DNA of 64,000 nt from Lagopus muta. Lineage: Eukaryota; Chordata; Aves; Galliformes; Phasianidae. The stretch spans positions 31,341,214 through 31,405,213 of the forward strand of contig NC_064433.1 in assembly GCF_023343835.1 (NCBI RefSeq), in the 5' to 3' direction. The stretch's first letter is position 1; every line of letters starts with the position of its first letter. Below, piece after piece: positions 1-12,700 of the stretch. A program made the position numbers and the translations under genes. Below the pieces are notes generated by a model. It did not search any database. It was not told the origin of the DNA and was given only the letters and a program-made list of their open reading frames with translations.

Positions 1-2390
1 TTAAAAAAAAAAAAATATATCTTTCCAGTGTTGTGCTATGAATTATATTCACTGGAGAGAAAGAGATTAATGCAAATTCCCCAGACAGGTAAACAAGTCT
101 GGGAAAGCACCACCCTCTGAGAAATTTGCCCTAGTTCACAAAGGCATATAAACTCAGATTTTTTATTATTTTTTTTTTTAAAGAGACAGGCTGGAGACAG
201 GACCCCAGCCTAGGAAGGAATGGAGACAACTGAAGACACCAACTAAAACAGTTTGATGATTGTGTTTATAGCTTCTGGCACACCCAAAAGCAAGCTGAAG
301 ATGTATGCAGACTGTTGACTGTCTTAGGGCTTGTTTTCTCTGTATCTATACTAAACTAAGAAAGAGTCATTTACATGAAATCTGCGTGTGGCCAATTTGC
401 TATATCATGGGAGAGAACAGGAGTAATACTGCTGAATTTGGTCAGACCTGCTAGATTATAAACACAAAGAACTGCAAGGGTTCTGCAAGAAAGAGCCAAT
501 TTAATATTCAGCAGAGGGGTGGAGATGACTGCCGGCAACTAGAGCAACTGAATGTAATAGGAACTGCCAGAAGCTGTTGATCAGACCTTCAGTCTTTCCC
601 TGTATGCCCTTCTGCAATTCATATGGCTTTTGGATATTCACTAGCTTATATGATGTGCACTATTCAGTCTGGCATGTCTGCGGGAATAATTGAAAAATCC
701 TAATCTGAATTCCCCATTATGTTTGCCAAATAAGAATTATTGTCTAAGCTGAACATTTCTCAGTGTCTTCTAAATCACCATGCCTTTCTGTAGTATGTAT
801 GACATAGTACTTTGTAAATAGTTTTATGTTTAATAAGATTCTACAAAGCAGGGCTTTTGATGAATTAAGTACCTTTTCTGGGGTCATAAAGTATTTCCCT
901 ACCTAGTATGTAATGTGTTTTTCTTCTTTACGACGCATTCAATTAAAGCACTGGTACATCTGTAGAGAAATACTTTAACTTTATGAGGTAGTGGCTGCAT
1001 TCACTATACAGTTAATGCAAGCAGCACTTGTGCAGTTTACATGGCCTTACAATTTTGCATGGGATAATTATCCCTATAAAGTGAAGGACCAAAGTAAAGT
1101 CTATTACATCTACACCAAATAATCATTACCGTACACTGTTACTAAGTGTTCTTTATCATAAGAATATGTAAGAAGTGACAGGGTGTATAATTTTCAGACA
1201 GCCTTACAAGATAATGAATCTCCAAAATCCTCAAAAGTTTTCTTGTCTGAAAGTAACGATCCAGCAATACCTTGGTGAACAAACACCTGTTTGCCTTACT
1301 GATTTCAACTGGTTTACATGTTACTGTATGCAGTGCTTTACAGGCTGACACATGAGATTCCAGGTTTCATGAGCAAGTGTGCAGTAGTGGTAGGCACATG
1401 AGCTGGTAGGAAAAGCCCAGCCCATTGATGGACTGGATACAAGGCTGAATTGAAGTTTTTTTCTGTCAACATGAAAGGCCTGCTCTAGCGGATAGACAGT
1501 TGTCACTCATACAACAGGAAAGGGTTTTTGGTTTTCTTTTTTTTTTTTTTTCTTTTTTTTCCCCAGAATGAGCAGCTTGCATGGTTTTTTTTTGCTAGTA
1601 AGTCTTAAGAGGGTAGGAAGTATAAGTCATCTAACTAGATGTAGATTTTTCTAACAGAAACCTAACACTAAAACACTACAGTCTTGTCGTGTATTTATGT
1701 ATGTTGTAAGAATGAATCCATATGGGGTGGCCCCTTTACCCATGCATATCTGATAAATCCAGCAGAATGACTGAGGCAATAACTCCAGTAAACAACTTGG
1801 CATAAATGTTACTCCGTTGTTAATAAGAGTAGTGTACAGAATGTCCTCAGTGGGATAATCAATTCTGTTACCAGTGGCAAAGCACCCAGATAAGAAAAAG
1901 AACAATGCTAATTTATTTTTTGTGGGAAAATGTTGTACCATTTGAGACATGTTGTAGTTCTGCTCACACCTAGTAATAAGAAAGCAATGTAGTAAAATGT
2001 TATGATAATGGTTTCTCAGAACTGGCAGTGAAGTACAAGCACCTGCATATTCCTGTTCTCTGTCTTTAGATCAGTCATCCAAAAACCCATCCCTTCCTAA
2101 TGACTTAATAATATTTAACTACACAGAAATCAATAAGAATTTTGTCACTGACTTCTAAAAGGGCTCCAAGGAGAGCCTTCCCAGGCATGTCTGGCCTTTC
2201 AGCAGTACTATCTGATTCCTTCAGTACAAGAAATTTGATGAAGAAAAGATATTGTTTGGAAGAATCTGATACATCAGCTGTTGTACATAGTGTAAAGCCA
2301 TCCTGGACGACAGTCCCCTGGATTGCCTAATTTGATTTTTGGAAATAAGTATACTGTTGAGCTGTTCAACAATATGCTGCAGTGTACTTA
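1..2390. other. Unique AT-rich non-coding DNA
   Basis: I see no gene or recognisable transposon here. The sequence is AT-rich, has frequent stops in all frames and holds only short chance open frames of up to 99 codons. Small landmarks are an A run at the left edge, a perfect 14-bp palindrome at 1061-1074 and a T-rich block near 1535-1560. The stretch ends where a mariner element begins. Confidence 0.6.
1061..1074. other. Perfect 14-bp palindrome GGGATAATTATCCC
   Basis: The sequence reads identically on both strands. Its centre is a TAATTA homeodomain core, and each half contains GGATAA, which resembles both GATA and bicoid-type homeodomain half-sites. It could be a paired binding site or simple chance. 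Nothing around it resembles a promoter. Confidence 0.35.
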
Positions 2391-2926
2391 GGTTGCCATG
2401 AAAGTAATGCTTCCTATTTATTTTCTGTGTAAGCAAAAAACAGGTACAAAGAGCACAATAACACTATTTGATAGAACAAATTTTCAGCTACAACATAGTC
2501 AACATATCTCAACGTAGTTACCATCATTAGCTATGCATTTTGCTGGTGATTAACAAAGGCCTGCATGCCACACTTGTAACAAACTGTACCAGTGGAAGTG
2601 ACCCACTGTTGCCTCTGCTGAAACATACCACTCACTGCTTGAGTGTGCTCACATCCGCTGTTTGGTTTCCATGTTCAGCAAGTGTCAATGAATGCCAATG
2701 AGTGCCATTTTTTTTGCATGGAGGAATTCAATGACACGCCCTTGGTCCTATGCACTTCCATGTCAGACACTATTCTATCAGACTGCTCCTCTGCTGCCAT
2801 CTGTCATGGCAACAAAATGTAACAGAATATTGATGGGAAGATTCAGACTCTACTGCCATACTACCAACCACCTCTGACATCATAGGCCAACATAATAACA
2901 TAGGAGGCATTATTTTTGGATCAGTC
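2391..2926 (-). mobile_element. Mariner DNA transposon, internally deleted (Galluhop-like)
   Basis: This is a non-autonomous Tc1/mariner element of about 536 bp. The left end (core GAAAGTAATGCTTCCTAT) and the right end (core ATAGGAGGCATTA) form terminal inverted repeats whose outermost bases are eroded. The base pair before the left end is TA, the expected target site; the right-hand copy looks mutated. On the minus strand, starting near 2807, are remnants of the transposase N-terminus with a helix-turn-helix-like region, read in broken frames with stops. That N-terminal part joins almost directly to the 3' untranslated end, so the whole DD34D catalytic core is absent. Its 3' part matches the right end of the copy at 30745-31172, which confirms the orientation. 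The family name Galluhop comes from recalled chicken sequences and was not searched. Confidence 0.88.
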
Positions 2927-4828
2927 TTTACACATTCCTTGTGAAAGTACCTCATTATACTAGTTTTTCTTATAGCTCTATTAGTCTTTCTCCTTACACT
3001 GTTATTAAAGACCACCTGTATTTACCTTTGAAGGTCAGTCTGAGCTATCTCATCTCTCAGTGGGGAGAGCAACAGATACTACAGGAAGAGACAGCCATAC
3101 TCTGATAATTTTTCTGCCTCTGTTGTTGTTTGATTTTGACCTCAAATGTTTGAATAATTATATCTTACTCATCTTCTGCTACTCACAGTTACCATCAGTA
3201 ACTTCTAGCATAATCCTTTGAATCTTCTCTCTTCCAAATTAGAAAAATTCTAGTCTACTGATCCCTATTAATATGGAAAGAAATTTGTACTTTCTTGGTA
3301 TATACTTTGTAACTGCTCTTATGCCACCATATTCTTATTAATGCCATCAGAACAAATAACACTCAAAATCTGGATCAGCCATAGATTTATAATAACAGGA
3401 TAATAGTGATTTCTCTTCTGTCCTTTGTTCTTTTTCTAAGATTTTCTCTCTTTATTTTTGAAGTTAGATTTAAGCACTGAGCAGATTTTTATGAGAACTT
3501 ACCCACGCTAATTTCTAAATCTCCTTTAATGTAGTAATATTTAATTTAGAGACTACCACTTTAGAGATCTAGTTGGGACTGGTTTTATTTATGATCCTGC
3601 TTTAGGAGCATTATATTTCCCCCGTCAGTTTATTAGCATGACAATAAATAACATGAATATTCATTAAAAAAACCCTGAATTATCAACAAATGCTTTGTCT
3701 TAAAATCTACTTCCTCTCCTAGGTCATTTATGACTGTGTTGGAAAACAAAAGCCTCAGCACAGATCCTCAGCACAGTGAACTCTTGTAAAATCTGCTCAT
3801 TACTTCTAGCTTTTATTTCTAAAATTTGTTCAGATCTGAAGTTTTCAAGGAATCTTCCTGGCTGCAATGGCAGATGAGCTTTCTGCAGAATAATGCTGTA
3901 AAAATGATTGAAAAACTGTACTCGCTGCATAGGCTCAACTACTTCTTACATCTGCCTGTTCTTAAGCACCTTTGAAAAACTCCGGTAAGTTCATGAAGTA
4001 TGAATTCCATGAGCAAATGCAGTGGCTACTCTTCCCTACTTATCTGTTTATCATATTTTGGTTGATTACAGGATATTTTTATTACAAATCTCTACCAGCT
4101 CTCCTAACATGAACCTGATATGATTTCCCAGCTTTTAGTTCCTTCGTTCTCTCTTGGGAGTTTTTTAAAACTATTCAGTCCATCGATCATTTCTCATTAA
4201 TCTGTTGTTGAGGCTATTTCAAATGTCAGTTCCTCCTGTTTGATAAAGGAATTCCATCTCCTTTTGCAAAGCCATAGATGTCTTTATAAGCGCTATGCAA
4301 CTCAAATGCAGATTTCTAGTTCTCCTCTAGTTTGTAGTAAAAATGATCTCAAAATCTTGCTTTATTTAGAGCACCTTGTCCCACTAAACAGCCATGGAGC
4401 AGTTTCTCCTTCACAGCTGCAAAAAGCAAATACTGGTAATGCAGTTAGTCATTTAGTCACAGCCTTGCAATCTGTAGACTGAGGCAAGCTGAGAACCCAA
4501 CTGAATCAATGGCTTCACTTCTGTTTACTTCAGTAAACAGGAATTAAGGACTTGTATAATTGTACTGGGAGCTGAATACCTGCATGCAAAGTATGCTGAG
4601 AAGAATCGAGGTTTGCCAAAATAAATCCCCAGTCTTCAACCAGGCTAAATTTTTGTTTGTGATGTTCATTGCCACTGTTTTCTGTTGCACCTCTGAGCAA
4701 GGCCTGAAGAGTTTTGGTTCACTGGTTCTCAAGAAAAACAAGAAAAAGTTGGGATCACAGAGTTTGGATTTTGATTTATAGGGACAGAATTCTTGATTAT
4801 CTTGGACCAAAACTGCATATATGTTTAC

Positions 4829-4831
<3 letters not shown>

Positions 4832-4862
<31 letters not shown>
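4832..4862. repeat. Poly-T homopolymer, 31 bp
   Basis: This is an uninterrupted run of 31 T followed by a further T-rich segment. It could be the poly-A tail of a minus-strand retroposon. However, the DNA at its right, which would be the body of such an element, shows no CR1, gene or RNA similarity that I recognise. Runs of this length are also prone to length error in assemblies. Confidence 0.9.
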
Positions 4863-5672
4863 CCTGTGGCTGTTTTTTTTTTACATCTGGGTGCTTTTTC
4901 CCCCATTATTTTGGTTTTGTAAGAACCTGCCCCGGTAGCTACTATCATCTTCTGCCTTATTGAAGTGTGTGTGCTCCCATCAGCGTCTTAGGAAAATTTA
5001 ACTGCATAAATGGATATCTCTGGCCAAGAAAGCTCAGAAAGCTACAGCATAGAGTGCTGCCATCAGGAAAACAGGGTTTGGAATTGAGAATGTTTTTGCT
5101 GGGCTGATGGAAACTTGGCATGCTGCATGATAACTTAAAGTTAATGAATGCTGGTGGAAAACAGGCCCCAAACTCTTGGCAGTAGAAAGTAAGTCAGGAG
5201 CGGAGATTTAGTAAACAAGCTGCTCACACACAACCTTGGCTCAGGAGAGTGAATCAGTGCTGGTGACTGCACCTTCTGGTGCTAGCCAAAAAGGAGGAGA
5301 GGATTCAGCCAGACAGGAGCTGTGCAGGCCTCCAGCCTGCTGTGCAGACCTTGTCCTCTAAGATGGTAAAATAGTGCTGTAGGCTGGAGGTGGCTTTTTG
5401 GATTTTATCCTCAATATACAAACGAGATTCAGATATCTGAACACCATTTGAGTTTTCTAAATCTAAGATATGGAGCCTGAAAATGACTACTTGGCTGCCA
5501 CTTAACTCTGGGGAAGCTGACTGTTATAAGTACTGAAATTCCTATCACTAAAATTTGTTCCTTGTCTAAATGTTTGCAACTGTTCATGCGCTAGAGTTGC
5601 CAAAACATCATCATGTGAGCATCTTTAGCTTGGTTTCCAAGTATATTTGGGGTACATAATTTAGACATCGTG

Positions 5673-5760
5673 CTGATTGGCTGGCAGGGCCTAATCCAAT
5701 CAATGGGCTCACATGAGATCTTCTTTTCTGCTCTTCATTTAAAGACTGGAATGTGTAATG
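5673..5760. promoter_or_regulatory. CCAAT-box pair of possible regulatory meaning
   Basis: GATTGG near 5675 and CCAATC near 5695 lie about 20 bp apart in opposite orientation, the arrangement bound by NF-Y. About 45 bp downstream is an AT-rich TTCATTTAAAG segment. No transcript start, CpG richness or downstream exon supports a real promoter, so this is a weak motif-only call. Confidence 0.15.
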
Positions 5761-6732
5761 CTTCTTTTACTTTTCCGGTTAAGGCATCATCGAGCAGTTA
5801 ATTTCCTCCTCTGCTTAGTCAGACAGTATGTTTATATCAGGTGTTTCTTCTGACTGTGTCTAACAGCAGCTGTGTGGGGGCACATTTTGAACACAAAAGA
5901 GGTACAATGAAACTTAGCAGAAAGTGTGCTCCAGAGAGGGCATGGGTCCCTCATCTTTCCTATTCTATATCCTGGAGACAAAAATGTCACAGGTGATGGA
6001 AGCACCTATGCCCTACTTCAGAGTCCTACAGGAAGAACAAATATCCTGCTTTGAAGTGCTCTGTAATCTGAAAACTGAACCAGAGCATGTGGATTCAAGT
6101 TCCTCTGAGCAGAAAAAAAATACTAAAACTGCCTCCTCAGACTGAGTGAAGGCTTCAAACCTTATGCTATACACTGAGAGATAGTGTTGTGTTTTTTGGA
6201 GATGGGAATTGGCACAAGAACCTGTGATCAAGGGTGGATATTTTCTCATTGGTCCAGGAGTGTCAGTTTTGGCTCACAGTATTTGCTCATCCCTACTCTT
6301 CTGCACATTGTTTGTTAATGATGCATGCTCTAATTCATTTGCTTCAGGCAAAATAAAGGAGATCAGTTCAAATTGTGTAAATTGTTGGCTTTAGCCTCAC
6401 TGAATCTCCTTAGGGTGGATTAAGAAGTTGCCCCACATGGTGACTCAGACACAGGTGGGCTGGGAGAGGAATCTCCAGCTGGGAAAAGAGAAAACATCTG
6501 TCCTAGCTTTAGGAAACAGACCAAGACTAAAAATACCTCAGGCAGCAGGCTCCCCTTTTTTTTGTTTGAGATCTCTATGATGAAAGCACTGTCACATGAA
6601 TTTTAAAGCTCTGGATATTCCTAAATCCCTCTATGAATCAAATCACCTGTTCATCTGCTTACAAATATTCCGTATGTCTTTCTTACTTGAAGTCTAGTTC
6701 TGATCTCCTTAAAACTGTTACCAAGATGCCCC

Positions 6733-6952
6733 TTAATGTGTCAGCAAGAAGATTAGTGCAGAGGGTGGTGACATACTGGAACAGGTTGCCTAAGGAAGTT
6801 GTGGATCCCTGGAGGCATTCAAGGCTGGGCTGGATGTGGCTCTGGGCAGCCTGGTCTAGCGTTGTCAACCTGCACAAAGCAGGGGGGTTGAAACTGGATG
6901 ATCATTGTGGTCCTTTTCAACTGAGTCTATTCTATGATTCTATGATTCTATG
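6733..6952 (+). mobile_element. CR1 LINE, 5'-truncated 3' end
   Basis: This is a fragment of a chicken-repeat-1 non-LTR retrotransposon, covering the end of ORF2 and the short 3' untranslated tail. The plus-strand conceptual product contains YWNRLPKEVVD, which matches the C-terminal end of CR1 ORF2, after which the frame breaks. The 3' end is the diagnostic run of ATTCTATG units (about three copies at 6929-6952). CR1 copies are usually truncated at the 5' side by incomplete reverse transcription, as here. The upstream limit is blurred by divergence and could be 10-20 bp further left. Confidence 0.95.
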
Positions 6953-9343
6953 AAATGCTCTTCAGCCTCATTCCTCTACTGCCCTCATTTCCTCCAGGAA
7001 AAAGAAGGTCCCAGCTCCCAGCAACCTCTGCTGCTCCCAGGATTTGCCTTCCTCCTTTACCCTCACTTCCTCTCCATCAGCTCCTGTTATTATTTTTTTT
7101 TGTCACCTCCCTTTTACCAGCTCAAGTCTATCTGATCCCACTCTGGGCCATTTGCTGGAGATTTAGGATTTTCAACAAGTTCTGTCTTAATCAGAGCAGC
7201 CTGAAAAGGAGATAAAGGGACAAAGATGGATTGGGCTGTGTTGGGACTGCAGCAGCAAGAAATTGGCTATAGAGCTGCAGCCCTGGACCAGTTGGCAGAG
7301 CTGCTTGTGTAACTGTTCCCTAATCCAGCTGGGTGAGACAGACATCAATTTCAACAGATTGAATACCACACAACTCACATCGTTTTGACCAAACTGGATG
7401 AGAAATAAATTTTGTTAGCACTTTATCTTGACAGATCTGAAGGGTGCAATTAAAAGAGGAGGTGGAGCTTGGAGTAAAATGAGCTGTAAATTCCGACCAA
7501 GATCAACTTTGGCTAGACAGAAAAGTGCAAGTGAGGTTTCACGTGCCAGTAAGATCATGATGGCATGAAACTAGATCTTGATAGCATTAAGTAAACCCAG
7601 AAGAAGGTCTCATCTGGGAGTAAATACATCTAAGGATGTATTTTTTGGTTTGTAACATCCAGATTAAGCAGTTCATCAAAGCTATAGGATTTTTTAGCAT
7701 ATATACTAGAGAGGTCCTGAAATATACCCATTTTGTAGAGGTAATACAGTTTTTTTAATATTGCTATGGTCATTTCAGCCTTCCTATGTTTTTCTGTTAT
7801 GTGCTAAGAAGGAAAAACACTGCAAATATAAATCTTATTCAGCCAGAGAGAAAGAGAAAAAAAAAATATTCATGAAAATTTATCTTAAACACCAACAGTG
7901 GAAAAGTAGGAGTGGAGTTTTCTATGTAGTCTGATTGAGTCACAGGCTGTAATATAGCCAGATAGTAAAATTAGCATCTATATTGCTAGGATAAAACTCA
8001 AGATTATCTTTGTTAAGAAAACAAAGGAAAAAGTACATAGGGCTTTAAATATGGGTATGCTTATTTCCATTCTGAATGGAGTCATCAAAAGACAGTTTAA
8101 TTTAATTTCATTTGGGAGGTTAGCTCAATTACCATGTGGCAAAAGAGAGCTAATGCATGCTTTATTTAGACACTGGTTTTCATTTAACTGAAAAGTGACT
8201 ATGTAACCATGTGAACAGAGCTTTAAAGCCTTTAATATCTTTTGTATACTGAATGAGTGGAAGTTGGCAAAAAGACAACTTCCCTCTTCATACTAGCGGC
8301 AGAAATAAGAATATATTTATCACATGGGGATACTTTCTTTGGATAGACATAGGACTACTGCATGTCTACATCTGAAAGCCCTGTGGTAGAAGATGGGCAG
8401 CATTAATTCCCAAATTATATTAATAATCTTACTGGTAAAACCAAGACAATTTCTTGAACCTGATATTTTTAAAATCCTTATGAATATCATAGTGAAATTT
8501 AAGCTTTGCCTTTTATCTGTATGACATAAATAATTTAAAAGCTCTCTTTTCTTTTCCATCTATGATTATATTCTTAATTCTTTGTTAAGGACAAAACAAG
8601 CTTTACATAACTTAGAGTTGCCCTTTATTCTAATTATTTACAATATTATTTTCTGTAGAGGTAAATGCGTATGCCAATAATCATTATCATCATATCATAA
8701 GCCTCTGACACATAATGATTGTTAATCTGCTGTATCCTTTAGTTTGCCACAGTTCATTGGTACCTTCATTGATATTGATAGCTTTATTTTTTCTAGACAC
8801 TAAGTGAGTAATTCATCAAGAGAACAACAAAGGCTGCAACTGAAACATAAAACATCCACATTTGGTAACACCTGAAAATGTGTTGGAACATACAGAGGAT
8901 ACAGGCTGGTTTGATACCTGGATATGCCAGGTTATCAACAGGAGTACCATGCACCCAAGGTTGTGGGTGCCTTGGAATTCTTAGTTCTTTCTGCGAACCA
9001 GCAGACACATGCTTCCATACATCTCAGTTTGGAAAAAAAAAAAAAAAAAAATCTGCTGACAAAAAATCTGGGGAAAAGAGACCTGTTAACCAGTTATATC
9101 AAATAATTTCCAAATATAATTTTCTATTACACTTTCGTAGTTACATTCAGAAACTTTTCAAACAAGCAGACCAAGTGTGGATAGTATTCAGACACGTAAA
9201 GATGTAGAAAAATGCTGAAATTTACAGAATAAATTGGGTCTCAGTAAATTTACATAAGATGATGATCTCAAAATGTATTCAGGCCTATTTTAAAAATAGC
9301 CATCTAACCAGGTTGAGTGATGTTCCTGAGCTCATGGTATGGT
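6953..9343. other. Unique non-coding DNA between two CR1 copies
   Basis: No gene is recognised. The first 150 bp after the CR1 are pyrimidine-rich (CCTC/CTTCC type). A poly-A run of 19 lies at 9033-9051; the DNA before it does not resemble a known gene or SINE, so a processed pseudogene cannot be supported. The block 8060-8230 is rich in ATTA-type and GCTAAT motifs but not strikingly so. Confidence 0.55.
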
Positions 9344-9785
9344 AATAGAATCAAATAATGGTTTAGATTGGAAGGGACCTTAAAGATTCAAACTCCATTC
9401 AAACCTCACTGCCGTGAGCAGAGCTGCCTCCTGCCAGAGCAGGCTGCCCAGGACTCTATCCAACCTGGCCTGGAAAGCCCCCAGGGATGTGGCATCCACA
9501 GCATCTCTGGACAGCCAATTCCAGCACCTCACCCTCTGAGTAAAAAATTTCCCCTAAACATCTAACGTAAGATTCACCACTTTTAGTTTAAAGCCAGTCC
9601 CCTTGTCCTAACACTATTAACAGTCTAAAAAGTCAGTCTCCTTCCTGCTTATAAACTCCTGTTAAGTACTGGAAGGCTGCAATGTGGTCTCCCTGGAGCT
9701 TTCTTTTCTCCTTCAACCTTTTTTCATAGGAGAGGTACTCTGACCCTTTGATCATCTTTGTGGCCCTACTCTGGACCTTACATTA
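9344..9785 (-). mobile_element. CR1 LINE, 5'-truncated copy
   Basis: This CR1 copy lies on the minus strand, with its 3' end at the left. The segment beginning AGAATCAAATAATGG and GATTGGAAGGGACC is the reverse complement of the CR1 3' terminus. The next 400 bp match the end of ORF2 in the antisense reading (GCAGGCTGCCCAGG, then CCCCTTGTCCTA, then GTGGCCCTACTCTGGACC). The 3' repeat tail has decayed to a single partial unit. Several stops and small indels break the coding frame, so the copy is inactive. It is the longest 3'-end CR1 copy in the window. Confidence 0.95.
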
Positions 9786-9790
9786 TGCCC

Positions 9791-12700
9791 TACATAATTA
9801 TCTCTTGTGACATACGGATTCCTTTGTTTTACTATATGTGAGCAGAGAATCCACAAATGACCTGGAATTTAATCATCTATCTCATGGTGTCATGATTACC
9901 CCAGTAACTTATACTGTCTTTTCAACTGTAAGTATGTAGAGAAGGACCTGGTTGTTCAGATATATTCTCTCTAGAATTTATTTTTGGAATATAGAATATT
10001 TTTTATAGCAATAAAATCACAAATATTGCATGTTGCAAATAAATGGCAAATAAAGCATTAACATAACAAATGTTGAATTGAGACATGCTGATAAGACAGG
10101 ACACTTTTGTAACTATATATGTTAGTGCTTATAAACAAATATCCACAACATGAGTAAATGACAGAAACCAGCCTTCTTGAGATGTTTTCTTCCATGTTGG
10201 ACATGATGCCAGTTTGAGAGAGAAGAGCTTCCAAGCAACATACCTTATAAAGAAAGGCTAAAGCATAACCTATAGCAATTCTTTCTTTAGGAAAATTCCA
10301 CACTGTTAAAACTGTTTACATATAAAACTATCAGTATTTGTCAGTGTGGAAACTTTGTGCCAAAAACTAGTGATAATAGTTACACAGAGCTGTGAACTAT
10401 GGGTCACTTAGTAGTAAATCCATCAAATTTTGTAAAAACTTGAGCAGTATTGCTGAGAGGATCTCCAGGTTAAAACTATGATGCAGTTGTGGGAACAAAA
10501 CTGACTATTACCTAATTTTCAAGGAATTTAAAGTAAGTCTGAGGCTAGAAAGGACTTGTTTGAACATGAAGGAAGAAGAAATTATCCATCTCAAAACAGG
10601 AAAACTTTGTTGTTGGTATTTTTTTTAATGAAACATTTCTGAGTTTGCATTATTTTTGTTTCTGTTCACACTATTGAAGGGAAATGATAATGGTCTGTCA
10701 GCTACATGGAGGCATATCTTTTTCTGTGAATTTCAGTTACTGTTAGCAGCTAACCAGCTTTTCTGTTTCTAGTTTTACTGAATTCTGTACAGTAAATCCA
10801 GAAAAATCTCTATTTATGTTTACCTGTTAAACTTAGGATACAAAACAGGTCTGAATGTTAGCATCAGTTGTTATTCATCTAGGTACATTTAATATTGAAA
10901 GAGTTAGAAGTTGCATAATTTCTAGGCCTTCAGATATGGAATAATAGGATATTTTCCTGCTGACATATACAGATATATTATTTTCATCTAGAATATAATG
11001 ACTAAACTTACTTTATAAGGAAGAGGGAGGTTTTTTCTTTTGTTTACTATACAACTGATAAGCAGAGCAGTATGTTTGACAAATACTCCTTCTCTGTATT
11101 TGGGAAAAAATAGAAGTTATATTTCTAGTATTTGATGGTGATTAAATTATTTTCATTTCCAACTTTAGGACATTATTAATCAGATCTATAAATTATCATT
11201 ATCAATAATTTTCATCATAGCATTTCTAAAGTAGTACCTGTCATCTGCTTATTTTCCTCCTAGTAAAAATGAGAAAAAATGAGTATTTTCAGAAATTGCA
11301 ATGAAGTTACCAGTCAGAGTAGTAAAACAAGAAAGAGAAGGACTATTTATTCTTGCCATGTTATCTTGATTCTTAAATAAGCAATTAGACATTTGACAAA
11401 CTAAGTAAAATGCTCAAAGATGAATAGTTTTCAGTAAACCATCAAGAGTGTCAAGAGGATTATTTGATACAATCTTTTCAAAATAGCATAATCCTCTTGT
11501 TTTAATGAGATCATAATTTTGATCAAATTGAAAGTTAAAAAGTATTGGGCTTTTTTAATTCAGCACTTGATATCACATAATGTCACATTTCTGTTAAGAA
11601 ACTTGAATGAGAAAAGATAAATACAGAGTAAAAGAATGGATTAAAGCACTAAGTGCAATAAAAACTTGTTCTCTGTACTTAAGCAAGATCCCTCAGGAAC
11701 CTTAACTAGTCCTTATACTAGTGAGTTCTTACCTGTCACTTAGCTAGGCCTGTATTAACTTGTATGGTGTGTGATCTCCGGCAAAATATTATAATACAAT
11801 CCCATGAGTGGAAGCTAAATAAAAAAAAAATCAAATGAGATCTATAGGAACAGATGAGGACGAGTTGCTGCTGGAGCTAGTTTCCAATATGCATAGTCCT
11901 TGACTGTTCAACCAGTAGTTTTGAGTCAGTATTTGCTATTTTTCTAAGATAATTGTAATTCAACTAAGCATCTTGTGAGAATTAATCCAATAATCTGTGC
12001 AGGAAGAAAAAACTGAAAATCACAACATCTTACTAATTTTCTAATGACAGCTTGCCCACTGTTGGCATCTGTAGGTTGGGTTCTGCATCTCTGTCAATCT
12101 CACCATCTCACCAAGTGTTATTTTAAATAACACTTCATAGATTTTTTTTTTCCTCTAAAGCTTACTTATTTATTTTTTTAATTTGAAAACATTCAGCTAC
12201 TTCTAAGATGAAGCACTGGAAAATAAGTATTTTCTGCATTATAAATATTTCTGTAATTATTACCTTGGATAAGGAAAAAAATGAGCATGAACATTGACGG
12301 CAGATTGAGTGCCGCTTTTTGGCGTGGCTATGTCTTTGATTTTAGAAGGTATTATTTGAGGCTGAGTGCTGTTAACAGTGCTTTTTACCCCCCGTTGTCT
12401 CCTGGAAGCAAAATAAATTTGTAATGCATGCTACTACTTCTAATTGTGAATATCTGCTATTGACAGTTGCTATAAAAACAGGTATTAGTGAAGTGTCAGT
12501 GATGAGAATATTGCAAAATAATTCATTTGAAAGTAGCTAGTGAACTACAGACCCAAGAATGAGCAAGGTAGTTGTTTTTTTACTTAGTATGCATTCAGCT
12601 CTGCTTAGAAGTGAAAATTCTCAGGTCAGTTCATTGACTTTCAGCAAAAAGTATTTTTAATATAATGAAAAATAATACTGTTTACAATGATAAAATATAA

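Larger units (their letters stand above)
2927..6730. other. Unique AT-rich non-coding DNA
   Basis: I recognise no gene or transposon. Open frames are short and have no domain. The stretch contains a T31 run at 4832-4862, which creates lysine-rich and phenylalanine-rich pseudo-frames, and a small group of CCAAT-type motifs at 5673-5710. An open frame of 68 codons on the minus strand at 3724-3930 has no recognisable family. Confidence 0.6.

Noticed and set aside
4544..4948. 134-codon minus-strand open frame with a lysine-rich stretch
   Set aside because: The lysine run is the T31 homopolymer read in antisense; the rest has no recognisable family.
6633..6953. 106-codon plus-strand open frame
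   Set aside because: It overlaps the CR1 3' end; the recognisable part is ORF2 C-terminus and the remainder is out-of-frame CR1.
9033..9051. A19 run as the tail of a processed pseudogene
   Set aside because: The upstream 150 bp do not resemble any gene or SINE that I recognise and no target duplication was seen.
11452..11499. Possible microRNA precursor
   Set aside because: The perfect stem is only 12 bp and does not extend into the flanks; typical precursors need about 22 or more paired bases.
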